Shown: in pieces, positions 1 to 12,472 of the stretch
How positions within the stretch are numbered: the stretch's first letter is position 1
Layout of the letters: the number at the start of each line of letters is the position of its first letter
Assembly (NCBI GenBank): GCA_029961685.1
Contig: JARWKL010000001.1
Span: 58,143,314 to 58,207,313, forward strand
DNA from: Aristolochia californica
Taxonomy: Eukaryota > Streptophyta > Magnoliopsida > Piperales > Aristolochiaceae
Length of the DNA stretch: 64,000 nucleotides
Direction of reading: 5' to 3'
Translations under genes and position numbers: made by a program
Notes under the pieces: model-generated
Told to the model about the DNA's origin: nothing
The model's database searches: none
The model's input: only the letters and a program-made list of their open reading frames with translations

Positions 1-2163
1 AGAGTATTCATACTGGCACCTACGCTTTATCTTGGAATGTCTTTAACTAGTTTTGTTTTTACGTCTTTCTTTTCTGTTTTTTTTTTTTTTTTTTTTTTTA
101 ATTCTTGATGTCTTAATGCTTCCGCTTGTTCTGCTGTAGGGAAAGAGCTGTCTAATGTGGATTCCAAATCCCATTTTCTTTGACATATGCTTGGATTTGA
201 GGCCCTTTGAAAAGATCCATTAGATTGGTTCAGGTTTTGAGATCAAACTCTTCATCAAGTTGAATGGTACGTGAGTGTCTTAAATTTGTTTGTAGCAGAT
301 AAAAAATAAATATATATCTGTGGAGTTCGAAGGCTTCCTTGTGACTTTTCTATTGCTTTAATATAAATTGTTCCCCCTACTTTATGAGTCTGATTTTTGT
401 AGAATACTGCTGTCATGATTTGGCAGGGCATCTGTAGCAATTGCCTTCAGCTCTAGTATTTGCTAAGAGTTATAAGGAGACTTTCTTATGTTGTTTTAGA
501 CATCAGAATATGTAATTAGAGTTCACTACAATACACACTTAGAGATGCACACACAATTACACCTTCTGCATAAAAAACCAATTTCCCTTCAAACCAATCC
601 AATAGAGAAACACAGGATACCAAACCTGCCCAGGACATTCAGGTTAGCTCCCACAAAACTGGTAACAGGCTCTTGGTAATCTACCACTAGCACCCAGTGA
701 TGAGTAAAAGTGGTAAAGCAATTGTTGAATCCCTCACAAATTTATCTCTTCCTGCAAGGATAATGAGGCAGCATTTAACAAAACAGAAGAATCTTTTTTT
801 GAGAATAGAAAGAAAAAAAAATTATGATTATAATCTAATCACAGAGATTAGTATTGGGTATACAACTAAAGTCCCACATTGACTAGAAGTGGGGTCCCTT
901 CCCGCAGAAGAGAGCGACTCAAGGAGGAAGAAGAGAATTCATACTGGTACCTACGCTTTATCTCGGAATGTCTTTAACTAGTTTTGTTTTTACGTCTTTT
1001 TTTTCTGTTTTTTAATTTCGCTTGTTCTTCTGTAGGGAAAGAGCTGTCTAATGTGGATTCCAAATCACATTTTCTTTGACATATGCATGGATTTGAGGCC
1101 CTTTGAAAAGATCCATTAGATTTGTTCAGGCTTTGATATCAAACTCTTCATCAAGTTGAATGGTACGTGAGTGTCTTAAATTTCATTGTAGCAGATAAAA
1201 AAATAAATATATATATTTGTGGAGTTCGAAGTCTTGCTTGTGAGTATTCTATTGCTTTAATATAAATTGTTCCCCCTACTTTATGAGTCAGATTTTTGTA
1301 GAATATTGCTGTCATGAATTGGCAGGGCATCTTTAGCAGTTGCCTTCAGCTCTTGTATTTGCCAAGAGTTAAAAGGAGACTTTCTTATGTTGTTTTAGAC
1401 ATCAGAATATGTAATTAGAGTTCACTACAATTCACACTTAGAGATGCACACACAATTACACCTTCTGCATAAAAAACCAATTTCCCTTCAAACCAATCCA
1501 ATAGAGAAACACAGGATACCAAACCTGCCCAGGACATTCAGGTTAGCCCCCACAAAACTGGCAACAGGCTCTTGGTAATCTACCACTAGCACCCAGTGCT
1601 GAGTAAAAGCGGTAAAGCAATTGTTGAATCCCACACAAATTTATCTCTTCCAGCAAGGATAATGAGGCAGCATTTTGACAACGGCTAGCCAATACAACCC
1701 AACAGACCGATCTGTTAGGTGCGGAAAGCCACCGCCTACAAGAGTGGATAGAACCACTCTGACACCCACCCTGCCCATTCTTGACCGCCTCTCACGGGAT
1801 TCGAATGCAGGACGTGGCGTGCCCAGCTCTGATACCATGACAACGGCTAGCCAATACACCCAACAAACCGATCTATTATGTGTGGAAAGCTACCACTTAC
1901 AAGAGTGGACGGAACCACTCTGACACCCACCCCGCCCATTCTTGACCGCCTCTCACGGGATTCGAACGCGGTACGTGGCGTGCCCAACTCTGATACCATG
2001 ACAGCGGCTAGCCAATACACCCAACAGACCGATCTGTTAGGTGCGGAAAGCTACTGCCTACAAGAGTGGACGGAACCACTCTGACACATTTGACAAAACA
2101 AAAAATCTTTTTTTGAGAATCGAAAGAAAAAAAATGATTATAATCTAATCACAGAGATTAGTT
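1..2163. repeat. Large direct duplication (two copies of about 0.85 kb)
   Basis: Copy 1 runs from the window edge to about 848. Copy 2 starts at 932 and runs to about 2163, interrupted by the small LTR element at 1676-2086. Position 1 pairs with 932. The copies differ by scattered substitutions and short indels, so the duplication is not recent. About 84 bp between them include a stretch (about 873-898) typical of plant LTR-type repeats. No protein family is recognisable in either copy. The left edge of copy 1 may lie outside the window. Confidence 0.9.
1676..2086 (-). mobile_element. TRIM-type miniature LTR retrotransposon, tandem form (3 LTRs, 2 internal domains)
   Basis: Three near-identical LTRs lie at 1676-1764, 1838-1925 and 1999-2086 (88-89 bp). 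They are separated by two 73 bp internal domains at 1765-1837 and 1926-1998. On the minus strand each LTR starts TGTCAGAG and ends TGTCA. The two LTRs followed by an internal domain are followed directly by TGGTATCAGAG, a primer-binding site for initiator tRNA-Met. A G-rich polypurine-like tract (GGCGGGGTGGG in one domain) precedes the next LTR. The target duplication CATTT sits at 1671-1675 and 2087-2091, and the paralogous duplicated copy keeps a single uninterrupted CATTT at 772-776. Each internal domain also holds a TTCGAATCC box resembling a tRNA B box. There is no coding capacity, as expected for TRIMs. Confidence 0.87.
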
Positions 2164-4960
2164 TTAACCGTTTTATCATGAGAAACAGTTTCTCATAAGG
2201 GTGGTCTCAAACTGCTACCAGTTGCAACTGTTTTGCAATTGCAACTCCCTCAGTAACACGAGGCCATGAAGAACCTTGATGGGAGGTCAGTTTCAGACAG
2301 TTGTTTTGGTCCCCTATCTCGTCACTCAATCCCTCTTTAGTTTAGCCATTGCCAAGAGTGTTTAGAGACTGGAAGCGCCAAACAGAGAGAACAAAGACTT
2401 ACAGAATCTGAAGCGTATGGAAGGAGGTATGATCTTTGCTACCGTTTATATTTATCGTATAAATTTCATGCCGTTAGAAATTTATATATATTTAAGTCTT
2501 ACAATTAGAACTCCAACAAAAGAAGAAAAATAGACCCCAATGTGTAGCATTTTCATATTAAAAATTTCCCCGAGCTGACAAACATGGACCGATTCTACAA
2601 AACTATGTGGCCACGCGGGTGAACAACAAACGTGCGGTACTAAAAACGAGGAAGCTTGGATTTCAAAGGGTCGAGAGAGGAGGGAAGTATCTTTTGGGCG
2701 AGAGGAGCATGTCGAGTGTGCAAAGGTGAACCCTCGGAATTCACTTTCACTCGTGTTACACCGGAGCTGAATTATATTGTTCATTCACTTTCACTTTTCC
2801 TCATGGGTGCGCACTAACAATTTTGGGTAACAATTTTGGGTAAGTGAAAGTGAATTTTTCCTCAAGGTGCACTAACCTGCCCAGTATTAATATTATTATC
2901 TAAGAAAAATTATTAAGTCAGTATTATAAAACTTGACCAAATATAAAGTATTAATTAGAGGTTTAGGTTGATATGACCCCAACTTTATTATATATTTAAG
3001 AAATATCTACTTATATATTGAAGGTGAGTTATTATTACATACGTGACACAAAGACGAAGATAGGTAGCACCCCTTGAGGATCAAATATAGGCCAACATAT
3101 ATTAGATCCGCAGACCAGTTCGACTCTTAGTGTTCACTCTTGGTCAGTGGCTTCTACATCTCCATCCATTAGCTCCAACATTCCAATTCTAGTCGTCTGC
3201 TCTATTGCAAAACCCTCCTTTGGCATTAATGGCAACAATCAACATTCGACCCCTTTTGTCCAGCAATAACCTGCTACTGGATGACAAACTGCGACTTATT
3301 CACCCTTCTAATATATTTATAAATATAATGGATATTAATTGGAGTAGAATATAAAAAGTATAAGGTAATATAAAATTAATACTAATTACAAAAATAAGCA
3401 AGGAAAGAAGAGAAGGGCCTATGCTCTCCTTTCCATTTTCTTTTCTATTTCTTATTTAAAATTTAATAGTAATAATATCATCAATATTGGTTCAGTCAAA
3501 CTCGAATATTTTATCAGTTTAATGATCGAGTTAGGTTTAATAGCATAGATTGAAAGCCAGAGATGTTTAATGAAAGCCAATAACCAACCTCTGAAGCAGA
3601 ACACAGGAAATTGTTGTCACTCTCGGAGGAGAAACCAATCCCTTAACAAGCTCCAGACTAAGAGTCGGAGAGAAAAGTAAAGGAAATACACCCCTGGAGA
3701 CGCTTAACCTGACCTCTGTGATATTATGGTAATGACCCATTATCGACATTGTGACAGTAATAAAGGGGAATAATGATTAATGAAGATGAAGAGCTCATGA
3801 GGTCATCCATGGAGAGAAGACAATCAAGACCGAATGAAGCAAAACTATTTAGGAGAAAATTCCTCTTGACTTGACAGGGAGACGAATAATGATATCCCAA
3901 TTCCCTGCTACGGTGCCACAGTAGAGACTCCCTCTTCTCTTGGACAAAAAACCAAACACCATTAGTAGATGGGAGACGCTCCCGTCAGTTCTCAGCTGAG
4001 GACAGAATCGCATCCATCCAAGAGACGTTCAAATTTAATACAACACTTCCTTTCAATCTCTGGGTTCGTGGCGACTAAGCTCCGACATCAATCATTCTGT
4101 TATTTATCTCTTTCTGCGACGGTCTTTGATCAAGCAAAGAATCCGAGCGACAGTAGCAACAGAGAGAAAGAAACCCTGAAACAGTTGAAAAGGAAAAAAG
4201 TGGAGGAGAAATCTCAGACGCAAAGAATCCGGAGCCAGATGCAGAAGCTGACATAAAGGAAGTGAGAAAGCAGTGGAAGCTCTTTTTGTGTTCAACTCTC
4301 CGTCCTCCTACTTTTCCAAAAGAGACCCATCTAAGTATTTTACACATGGACCAATTAACCTGCTCAAATGTCACTGTAGTTCACTATAGTGGTCACTAAT
4401 CCATCATCTGATTTGAGATTTGAGTTGATAAAGATCAAAATTAAGAAAGGGGAAAGCAGAGGAGATTTTATATTATTGTATTGGGCGTAGGCACATGCAC
4501 AAGCTGTAGAAGACCCACTCAAATACCAAAGTGGGTGGATGGCTCAACTTTGTCCAACACTCCATGTGTGAACCACCGACTCAGACCCAAACCATTCACA
4601 CCCAGTTGAATCAAAATTACCCCATCATCTCATATTCATACACCCAGATTTCCTTTGCTTTCTGGCAGTGGGAGACGATACAGAGGAATCAATGGGTGGA
4701 GACTGCGGTAGTGGACCATTTTCTGGAGTTGAACTGGACTGGACAAGACAAATTTTGCTGGAGGTGAGGAACCGATTTGAAAGCCATGCGTTGGACTGAT
4801 GATTATGGGATTAAATGGAAGTTAAGAGAAGTCCCTTCTTTTGTGGAAATTTTCGAATCGTGGAAATAAAATACCGGAAATGTGGCAGATTTCTCGTTCC
4901 AAATGCGAGAACATTTCCGAGATGTCAACCACCATTGGCATTTTCTTGATCGTTCGTTTT
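2164..4960. other. Intergenic region without recognisable gene
   Basis: No ORF here resembles a known protein. A small repeat lies at about 2780-2880: AGTGAAAGTGAA and its inverse TTCACTTTCACT flank a doubled AACAATTTTGGGT, suggesting a degraded inverted-repeat element. The rest is AT-rich intergenic sequence. Confidence 0.5.
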
Positions 4961-4961
4961 C

Positions 4962-5574
4962 TATAAATTACAAACTGGGAAGCTGAAACGGAAACTCTGC
5001 AATTAATTCGACAGGAAGAGGGATTTGTGCAAAGTACCGACTACCCACTTTGCAGTCTGAAGACTCTGAACTGAGGGGTATAGAAGGTGTTTGATGCCGG
5101 CGGACCTCTGCTACTCACTCTTCCACCACAATCTGCCACATACCCACATTACGAAATCCGTCCTTTGTTTCAGAAATTACGTCAGCTAGCATTTTGGTAT
5201 CCAGATTGGAGTTCTTCACCGCAGTTTTTTATTGAAATCCGGGTACCCAGATCAGAAGAGTGCTGTTTTCTTCGTTACCTGTCCCATCTCTTCTCGTTTT
5301 ACGCAGCGGAGTGGTTTATCTTTCTTCAGATCTTGTGAAGAAATCGTGCCTGTTTTTTTTTCTGAGGCTGGTCTATTTAGAACTCTCTCAACGGAATCTT
5401 GAGAAATTGTCTCTGAAACAGTCGAGTCGTCATCATATCTCATTTCTGCTTCCATATCATCGGGAGTAGATCGTTTCATCACTGTGTTGGTCAGCTTTGG
5501 TTTTCTGTTATTGACAATCTTTTAAAGCCTTTTCCCATCATCGTTTTCTTCGTCTTCTTCTTCCATCATTGAAG
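4962..5574 (+). promoter_or_regulatory. Candidate TATA box and long 5' leader of the phospholipase gene
   Basis: TATAAAT at 4962-4968 is the best-placed TATA-like element upstream of the ATG at 5575. Transcription starting about 30 bp downstream would give a leader near 585 nt, containing short upstream ATGs (for example near 5093) unless an intron removes them. The leader is pyrimidine-rich, which makes its antisense strand look artificially open and charged. Confidence 0.4.
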
Positions 5575-7876
5575 ATGAAACCCCCGTCGTCCCTGGCAAC
5601 TTTACTAATTTTCCTCATTCTGTCGACTTCTCTTCTTCGTTCTTGTAACTCTGCTCCAGCTGCAAATCAGCCCATCAAAACCATAGTAGTCCTCGTCCTG
5701 GAAAACAGATCCTTCGACCACATGCTCGGATGGATGAAGAAATCCATCAACCCATTAATCGATGGCCTCACAGGAGCCGAATGCAATCCGAAATCCACAA
5801 AAGACCCACATTCCCTTTCGGTCTGCGTCTCCGATGACGCCCAATTCGTGGACCCCGACCCCGGCCACTCCTTCGAAGCTGTGGTAGAGCAAGTCTTCGG
5901 TTCCAGTCACGAGCCCTCCATGGACGGCTTCGTTGAACAGGCATTAACCATGGAGCAAAATCAATCCGAATCAGTCATGAAGGCATTCAACCCCAGCTCC
6001 ATCCCTGTATTCGCTTCCCTGGTGCAGGAATTCGCCGTTTTCGATCGATGGTTCTCGTCCATCCCCGGTCCTACACAACCAAACCGGTTGTTCGTCTACT
6101 CTGGCACTTCCCATGGAGCCACTAGCCATGTCAAGAAGCAGTTGGCAAAAGGTTACCCGCAGAAAACCATTTTTGATTCTTTACACGAGAACGGGATGGA
6201 CTACGGCATCTACTACCAGAACATTCCCACCACTCTCTTTTACAGGAATTTGAGGAAGCTCAAGTACATTTTAAAGTTCCATCTGTACGATTTGAAATTC
6301 AAGAAACACGCCAGAGAAGGGAAGCTGCCGAGCTTGACTGTGATTGAGCCGAGGTACTACGACATCAAGGGATTTCCTGCAAATGATGATCATCCTTCTC
6401 ACGATGTCGCTAATGGGCAGATGCTGGTGAAGGAGGTTTACGAGACCTTGAGGTCGAGTCCCCAATGGAACGAGACTCTTCTGGTAATTACTTACGATGA
6501 ACATGGTGGCTTCTTCGATCATGTCGCTACCCCTACCACTGATGTTCCCAACCCTGATGGAAATACTGGTCCTGCTCCTTTCTTCTTTAAATTCGATAGA
6601 TTGGGAGTTCGCGTCCCCACGATTATGGTGTCACCATGGATCAAGAAAGGAGCGGGTATTTAAAATTTTCTTCCTCTCTCTGCTTTTTCTTTATGATTTC
6701 GAAACTGCCATTTCCGAGGTACTGAGTTTGAGCTGTAAATTGTAATTTTTCCCGCAGGAATTTCTTATTCTTCTCTTCTAATTGCGTCTAAATTCTGTAT
6801 ATTCGTGCAGTGTTCAGTAGACCGACTGGGCCGACCAGCAGTTCAGAGTTCGAGCATTCTTCCATACCTGCAACTATAAAGAAGATGTTCAATCTCAACT
6901 CGAATTACTTAACTCACAGAGATGCTTGGGCTGGGACCTTTGAGCAAGTAGTCGGCCAAGTTACCTCTCCTCGAACGGATTGCCCAGGTAAATTTATTCC
7001 TGTGCCTGTTGGATCTGTTCTTCCGAGAATTAGAAAATTAATAACGGAACTCAATTCCGTGTAGTATACAGCAAATCACGAGGTGGATTCATCATGAAGG
7101 AAATATTAGATTAGGCGATTAAAATTCTCTTTTAGCCTTTTTTAAATTAACGTCGGTCCATCCTGCTTTTGGATCGTCCAGACTCCAGCTAGAGTCAAGA
7201 TTTGTGAACGCCACAAACTATTTTTTTATTTTTCAAAGGATATTAGACATCAAATTCATATTATGTCAGAAGCTCTGTTCCATGAACCAAGTCCCTTTGA
7301 ATCTCGATTTCTTTACTTGGAAATTGTGTCTGCAACTCGAATTCATGCAATACCCAGAAGGAAAACAGAGTCTGGTAATCGAAATACTTCATGGATCTGT
7401 CACACAGGCATCTCCTTTTTTTTTTTATGTTTTTTCAATATCACTTTCAATTTCTATGACAGTGATACTGAAACTAATTTCTTGAAAACGAAAACTTGAA
7501 ATTCTTTCTTAGACTTTAGACTGATGATGATGTTTGACTTTTAAGTAGTCTTAACAAGTCGGTTGTCCATTATCTTTTAGAGCGCCTACCAGAAGCAGTC
7601 CAGCTGAGGAGCACTGAAGCACAGGAAGACAGAAAGCTATCAGAATTCCAAAGCGAGGTAGTTCACTTGGCTGCTGTTCTCAATGGAGATCATTTCCTGA
7701 GCAGCTTCCCAGATGAAATCAGTGAGAAAATGAGCGTCAAGGAAGCTCACAACTACGTTAGAGGCTCTGTGTCAAGATTCATTCGAGCAAGCAAAGAAGC
7801 AATCAAGATGGGTGCTGATGAATCAGCTATTGTGGACATGAGAGCTTCTCTCACTACCAGGACGACAGTTCCTTGA
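5575..7876 (+). CDS. NPC6: Non-specific phospholipase C, NPC6 type
   Basis: Predicted secreted or endomembrane phosphoesterase that hydrolyses membrane phospholipids or galactolipids to diacylglycerol. Three exons: 5575-6655, 6811-6987 and 7581-7876, all GT-AG, giving 517 residues (plant NPCs are about 510-540). Residues 1-27 form a signal peptide with a hydrophobic core. Family motifs seen: [11 protein letters not shown] (43-53), the [18 protein letters not shown] block (164-181) and DEHGGFFDH (308-316), which carry the metal- and phosphate-binding residues of the phosphoesterase family. The C-terminal exon has the FIRASKEA segment seen in the NPC6 branch. ATG 5575 was chosen because the TTG two codons upstream is not a plausible start. 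It converges with NTF2, with about 690 bp between the stops. NPC6 rather than NPC1 or NPC2 is judged from remembered Arabidopsis sequence. Confidence 0.93.
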
Positions 7877-8566
7877 TGGCTCACTCTTTCTCGTTCTTCT
7901 TCCCATTTAGATGTTCCCATTGGAGACAGTTCTGAACCGAGGTTGTCTGTAGATGATCATAATGTAAGTTTAGGAAGATTTTCATGGCTCCATACAGATC
8001 AAAGGTTAAAGATGAGGGGGTTTGTTAATGTTTGTAAGTTATGGTTTGATGATAGGAACTCCCGATTCACATATACCCCCTGCTGCATTTAAATAATGTA
8101 CATTGACATCTCCTGTTGCAAGCCAGTTTTATAAATTGCTTCGGCACAAAATAAGAAAGAAACGGTCTCTCCAACACAAATGGTTGACGATACAACGCAA
8201 AATGATCCCTTCAGAACAGCCACCTGCTTGGGAATCAATGACGATACAACGAGCTCAGAAGAAAGATGACAGCATTCATTTACCTAAAATGTTTTATACC
8301 TTTGGGATTTAGCCATTTAAGATAGAGAAGAACAATTTGCAAAAAAGGTGACAGAATTGGTTTATAGCAAATGTTCAAGCTAGAATTTAATACACATCAT
8401 CCACAGATCATATTTCCCCGATCACAGTCAAATCAACCAACTGATGATTCAAAGACAAAGAGGTAAAAAATAAACAGAAGAAATCTCCCACAATTTAACA
8501 ACAATTCTGCTAACATGAGCAAGAAATCATCTACCATCATTGATGCCGCTTTTTGCTTTGGCTTTT
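7877..8566. other. Convergent intergenic/3' UTR region
   Basis: This separates the stop codons of the plus-strand phospholipase and the minus-strand NTF2 gene. It presumably holds both 3' UTRs and polyadenylation signals. No additional gene or repeat was seen. Confidence 0.5.
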
Positions 8567-11500
8567 TTAGGCATAGTTCAACCGGAATATGTCGTTTAGC
8601 ACGAAGAAGCTTCCTTGTGGAGTAGGCATCAAGTGAAACATCTATCAACCATCATAATAATTGTTTATCAGTATAATAACCCACAGGTGACAAAAACAAA
8701 GGTACAAATAAAAAGCATTCGAACTAGGAACTATATTGATGCATAGGAAATAAATACAGCTGACCACCTATAGTTTGCAGAAATCAAATTTATAGGTTTC
8801 AATCGTAAGCCTACTATTATTACAGACAACATACGCGCTGGCTTACGCTCTCACACAAGCTTGCAATAGCCCCTCCACAAAAGTTGCCAGACAAGGAACA
8901 TATCCACAATCTGAATGTCTCAAAGAACGCTTTTATTCTCAGGGAAGATGACTATATCAAATGCATCCAACATTTTGTACTTTTTCCTTGATTTATCCCT
9001 TTGTGGATACCTTATTTCAACTAGTACCTGCAGTGTCATGACCAGTGTTTCATACAATGTTTGTTCAAGTCTATGATTACCAAGAAGGTAATTAGACAGA
9101 AAAACTTGAAAGACATTTAATCGGACATAAACACAATAAAGTGAAAGCACTGAAAATAAGGAACAAAGACACAAGCTGTCGAGACCTGGAAAGACAAGAA
9201 CAAAAGAAAAAAGTGATTTGCCTCTTTCTAAATGGTACAAGACGTGTACTAAACTTCCAAGTTTCATATAGTCTTCAAGAATACAGTTTCATCTCTTGGG
9301 GCAGCCAAATACCGTCAAGACCAAATCCTTATTTTGATGGACTGCCTGTGGCTGGTCCTTCAACAGACATCCACCTCTAGCATGCCAAGAAAAAATTGTT
9401 TATTAATTGGAAAATGTCACAAAAATTGTTTCATATCTTGGAGCAGCTAAATACCGTCGAGACTAAATGCTTATTTTGTTGGACTGACTGTGGCTGGACC
9501 TTCATCAGACATCCACCTCTAGCATGCCAAGCAAAATTTGTTTATTCATTGGAAAATGTCACATAATTGATCTCTATCTTTCTTTTTTTGAATGGTGATC
9601 ACTGCCATATAGAAGGCAGTGCCAGAAAACACAGAAGCATTGCTATACTTTAGCAGCACCATGAGAGGCTACTAGAAAATTCAATATGAGATAGAGCATG
9701 CATTGCAAGAACCACTCCATGGTCACAAGATATTAAGGTACAGTTAACACAACAAAAGGAGAACACCTGAAATGGGATGCAATTTCTTAAGTTATGAAGG
9801 CCACAACAATCACCACTAAAGTCCGACCTCTTTATCAAGAGATACTTTTCTTGGAAACCTAAGGTCATTAAATAAATAAAAAATTGTAATGATGTTAAAT
9901 TTAAAACTACCATTAAGAAAAAATTCCAATGCCGATATCCACAGCATTCCAAGAAATTCATGACTCACAATGAGTTCTTGAGGCAGCAAGCATATTAATG
10001 GTTCTACATGGCATCATTTACAGTATACATGTGTACTAGTTTCCTCCAATGCTCAGTAAGATGTCTGGCAGAGAATATGATTGAAGAGCATCTATTGACA
10101 GGATATCAAGAATAGAAATATGATATAATGAAAGCATCAACAACCACATTGAGGGTGTCATGTACTCAAATATCATATAATATGATTCATTTAGAAAATA
10201 ATAAACTGTAAATCAATCAAATCCTATGGTTCATTCAGAAAATAATAACCTGCAAATCAATCAAATCCTTTGTGACACAGGAAAAATGGAATATCTGCCA
10301 GATACCAAATTCTAAAAGTTCAAAACAGTTCAAACACATGACGCACAAAAGGCCTAAAAAAACATTAGTAATCATGAATAAGAAGTCCAACCAATAAACA
10401 GTGTAAAAATAGTCACAATAGTTTCTGAAATAAATATAGATTTTATATATGCAAAAAAACAACATAAAAAGCATATAAATCAGATCTGGCTTGACGATTA
10501 CAAAAGTTAATAATGTGCATATCATTAAAACTGCAATCCAGTCAAGTTCAAGCAGAACTACGAACATGATGTCCAAATTAAATCATATCGATATGAGCAA
10601 GTTTCACTAAGAAGGCCAGCCCGATAAACCAACAACACCTCAATCAAGAGAGATTCAGCTAAAAATCATGCTTAGCAGAACAAGTTCAAAACAGATAGAT
10701 ACCTCATACTTGTTTATTTTTCCATTCACTAACAAATGCTTGAAATTTTTCTAAATAGAAGAAACAAAGCTCAAACCTCAAAAACACCTCCATATAGGAT
10801 GTCCTTTACCATAAAAGACATATTGATATTGGGTATCCCAATAACATTTGAATTGCAACAACAACACGAATATCAAAAGGAATGTTAGCTAAGCCCCCAT
10901 GTCAAAGCCAACAATAGCAGCTCAGGAAAAGATCCAACTAGCTTATAAAACCTGTGACAAACTATTACCTTATCAGTCTCACCCTAAACAAACACGAGTC
11001 CAACAGAAAACACATGCCAGAACATAACCTACATTTTTCTTTTCTTTTATTTGGCGAGTGCCACAAGTTTATGGAAATAAAATGAGTCTAATAAACATAA
11101 CAACTTCATATCTCTATGAATCAATTGAGGTCTTCAAGTCACAACACAGAAATGACAAATGCCTATTAAATGGATCATGAAAAGGAGAAACCACGAGGAA
11201 TAAAGACAAGAAGAACACTAGGATCGAAGGACAAAGTCCATAAAATACATGAATCACGCAACCAACCACTAGCCGCCGGTTGTAATCCTAGATGTAAAAC
11301 CAAGACCACAAAAGAAATTAAAAATGGACGGCTCCTCAAATAATCAACTCGAATTAACACTTGCCAAAACCCTATATCCTTCGAGCTCAATAAACAAAAC
11401 CATCGTCAGCGTAAGAGTTAAGCGAGAAATCTCGAATACCGAATCCAAATAGATCCGTGCACAAAAAACATACAAACCACAAAAGAGTATCACATAATCG

Positions 11501-11887
11501 CGTTTCTCGCACCGAATCCAACCAGATCATCACATGCGTCCAAAGTTCATTCTCCAAAAGAGCTGTGACAGATCGCACACGAAACAATACCTGACTAAAC
11601 TTCAGCGCGTGTTGCTCTCCAGCTAGTTGGAGGTTGCCACTGACGAAGACAAGCATGCCGCCGGCGGGGCCGGAGGGCTGGCAATCGACAGTGGTGATGT
11701 TGTGCTTGCACTGCTGGAAGGGGAGGCTGGTGAGCTTGCTGACGATACTCTGGGAGCCCTGGATCTTCTCACCCTCGAAGGTGAGCATGGAGGTGTCCTG
11801 GTAGAGGTTAGCGAGGCCGGCACGATTGCTATCGAAAGTGGAGTAGTAGTGCTCAACAAAAGCCTTTGCTACGGCGTTGGGATCCAT
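8567..11887 (-). CDS. NTF2: Nuclear transport factor 2 (NTF2)
   Basis: Small dimeric carrier that returns RanGDP to the nucleus by binding Ran and FG nucleoporins. There are two coding exons on the minus strand. Exon 1 is 11887-11591 (residues 1-99, ending LKFSQ). Exon 2 is 8641-8567 (24 residues, MFHLMPTPQ through DIFRLNYA, then TAA). Donor and acceptor are GT-AG and the intron is phase 0. The product is 123 residues, the standard length of plant NTF2, with the whole NTF2 fold (AFVEHYYSTFD, CKHNITTVDCQPSG). The 2949 bp intron is very large for so small a gene and contains tandem duplications. The 75 nt terminal exon is easily missed by ORF calling: reading through the donor gives an artefactual 166-residue protein. 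Confidence 0.95.
9286..9562. repeat. Tandem duplication in the NTF2 intron (about 142 bp period)
   Basis: Two copies, 9286-9420 and 9428-9562, each running from a TTTCAT..CTTGG start to GGAAAATGTCAC. They differ at scattered positions. Both sit inside the single NTF2 intron. Confidence 0.85.
10184..10270. repeat. Short tandem duplication in the NTF2 intron (45 bp period)
   Basis: Two similar copies, 10184-10226 and 10229-10270, share the core AGAAAATAATAA and then AAATCAATCAAATCCT. They are AT-rich and intronic. Confidence 0.8.
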
Positions 11888-12010
11888 CGGCGGTGGTCGT
11901 ACGATAGTCGTTCTCGCTCTGTTGCGAGCGCAGAGGGCGATGACAGGAAAGTGGGGGGGAGGAGACAGAGAGGGGGAGAGAGAGGGGAGGTAGGGGTTTT
12001 TTATACGAGG
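11888..12010 (-). promoter_or_regulatory. NTF2 core promoter and pyrimidine-rich leader
   Basis: On the minus strand TATAAAA lies at 12005-11999, about 115 bp upstream of the NTF2 ATG. It is followed by a C/T-rich stretch that would form a leader of roughly 80 nt. Pyrimidine-rich leaders of this kind are common in highly expressed plant housekeeping genes. Confidence 0.55.
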
Positions 12011-12472
12011 AGGGAGACCTTTTAAATCTCTTTCGGGGGATTGGTCTTAACTCTTTACAATTTTTTATTTAACAAAATTGATTTTAACTCTTGCAACTTA
12101 TTTTTATTAAAATGAAAACAGAGAAAACTGAATTTTTTAAAAAAATAAAAATAAATAAAGGATAAGACACCTCAACAACTCAACCAACTCAGGAAGAAAA
12201 AAACTAAAATTACACCTAATGTTAGATCACTCACAACTCTCAAGTTTCATTTCCCTTATTTTAAAAATCTTTTATTATATTTATAAAAAATAAATCTTTT
12301 TTTAGTAAATATAAAAAATAAATATATAATTTTCAAATATGGGACAACAAGAAATACCAAGATTAGTATAAGAATCTTAGTGACTAGGATTGGAGAACCT
12401 CTATCTTGTTCTTGGTGGCATGAGGACGGATTTTCTTTCATAAGGGAAAACTGAGCAATCTTAAGACCATGT

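Noticed and set aside
5252..5482. Minus-strand 76-codon ORF with a charged, protein-like composition upstream of the phospholipase
   Set aside because: It is the antisense of a pyrimidine-rich leader, which naturally gives Lys/Glu/Ser-rich translation. No family motif or splice context was found.
11627..12025. Plus-strand 132-codon ORF over the NTF2 promoter and exon 1
   Set aside because: It is the complement of the NTF2 coding exon and its leader, with no domain of its own.
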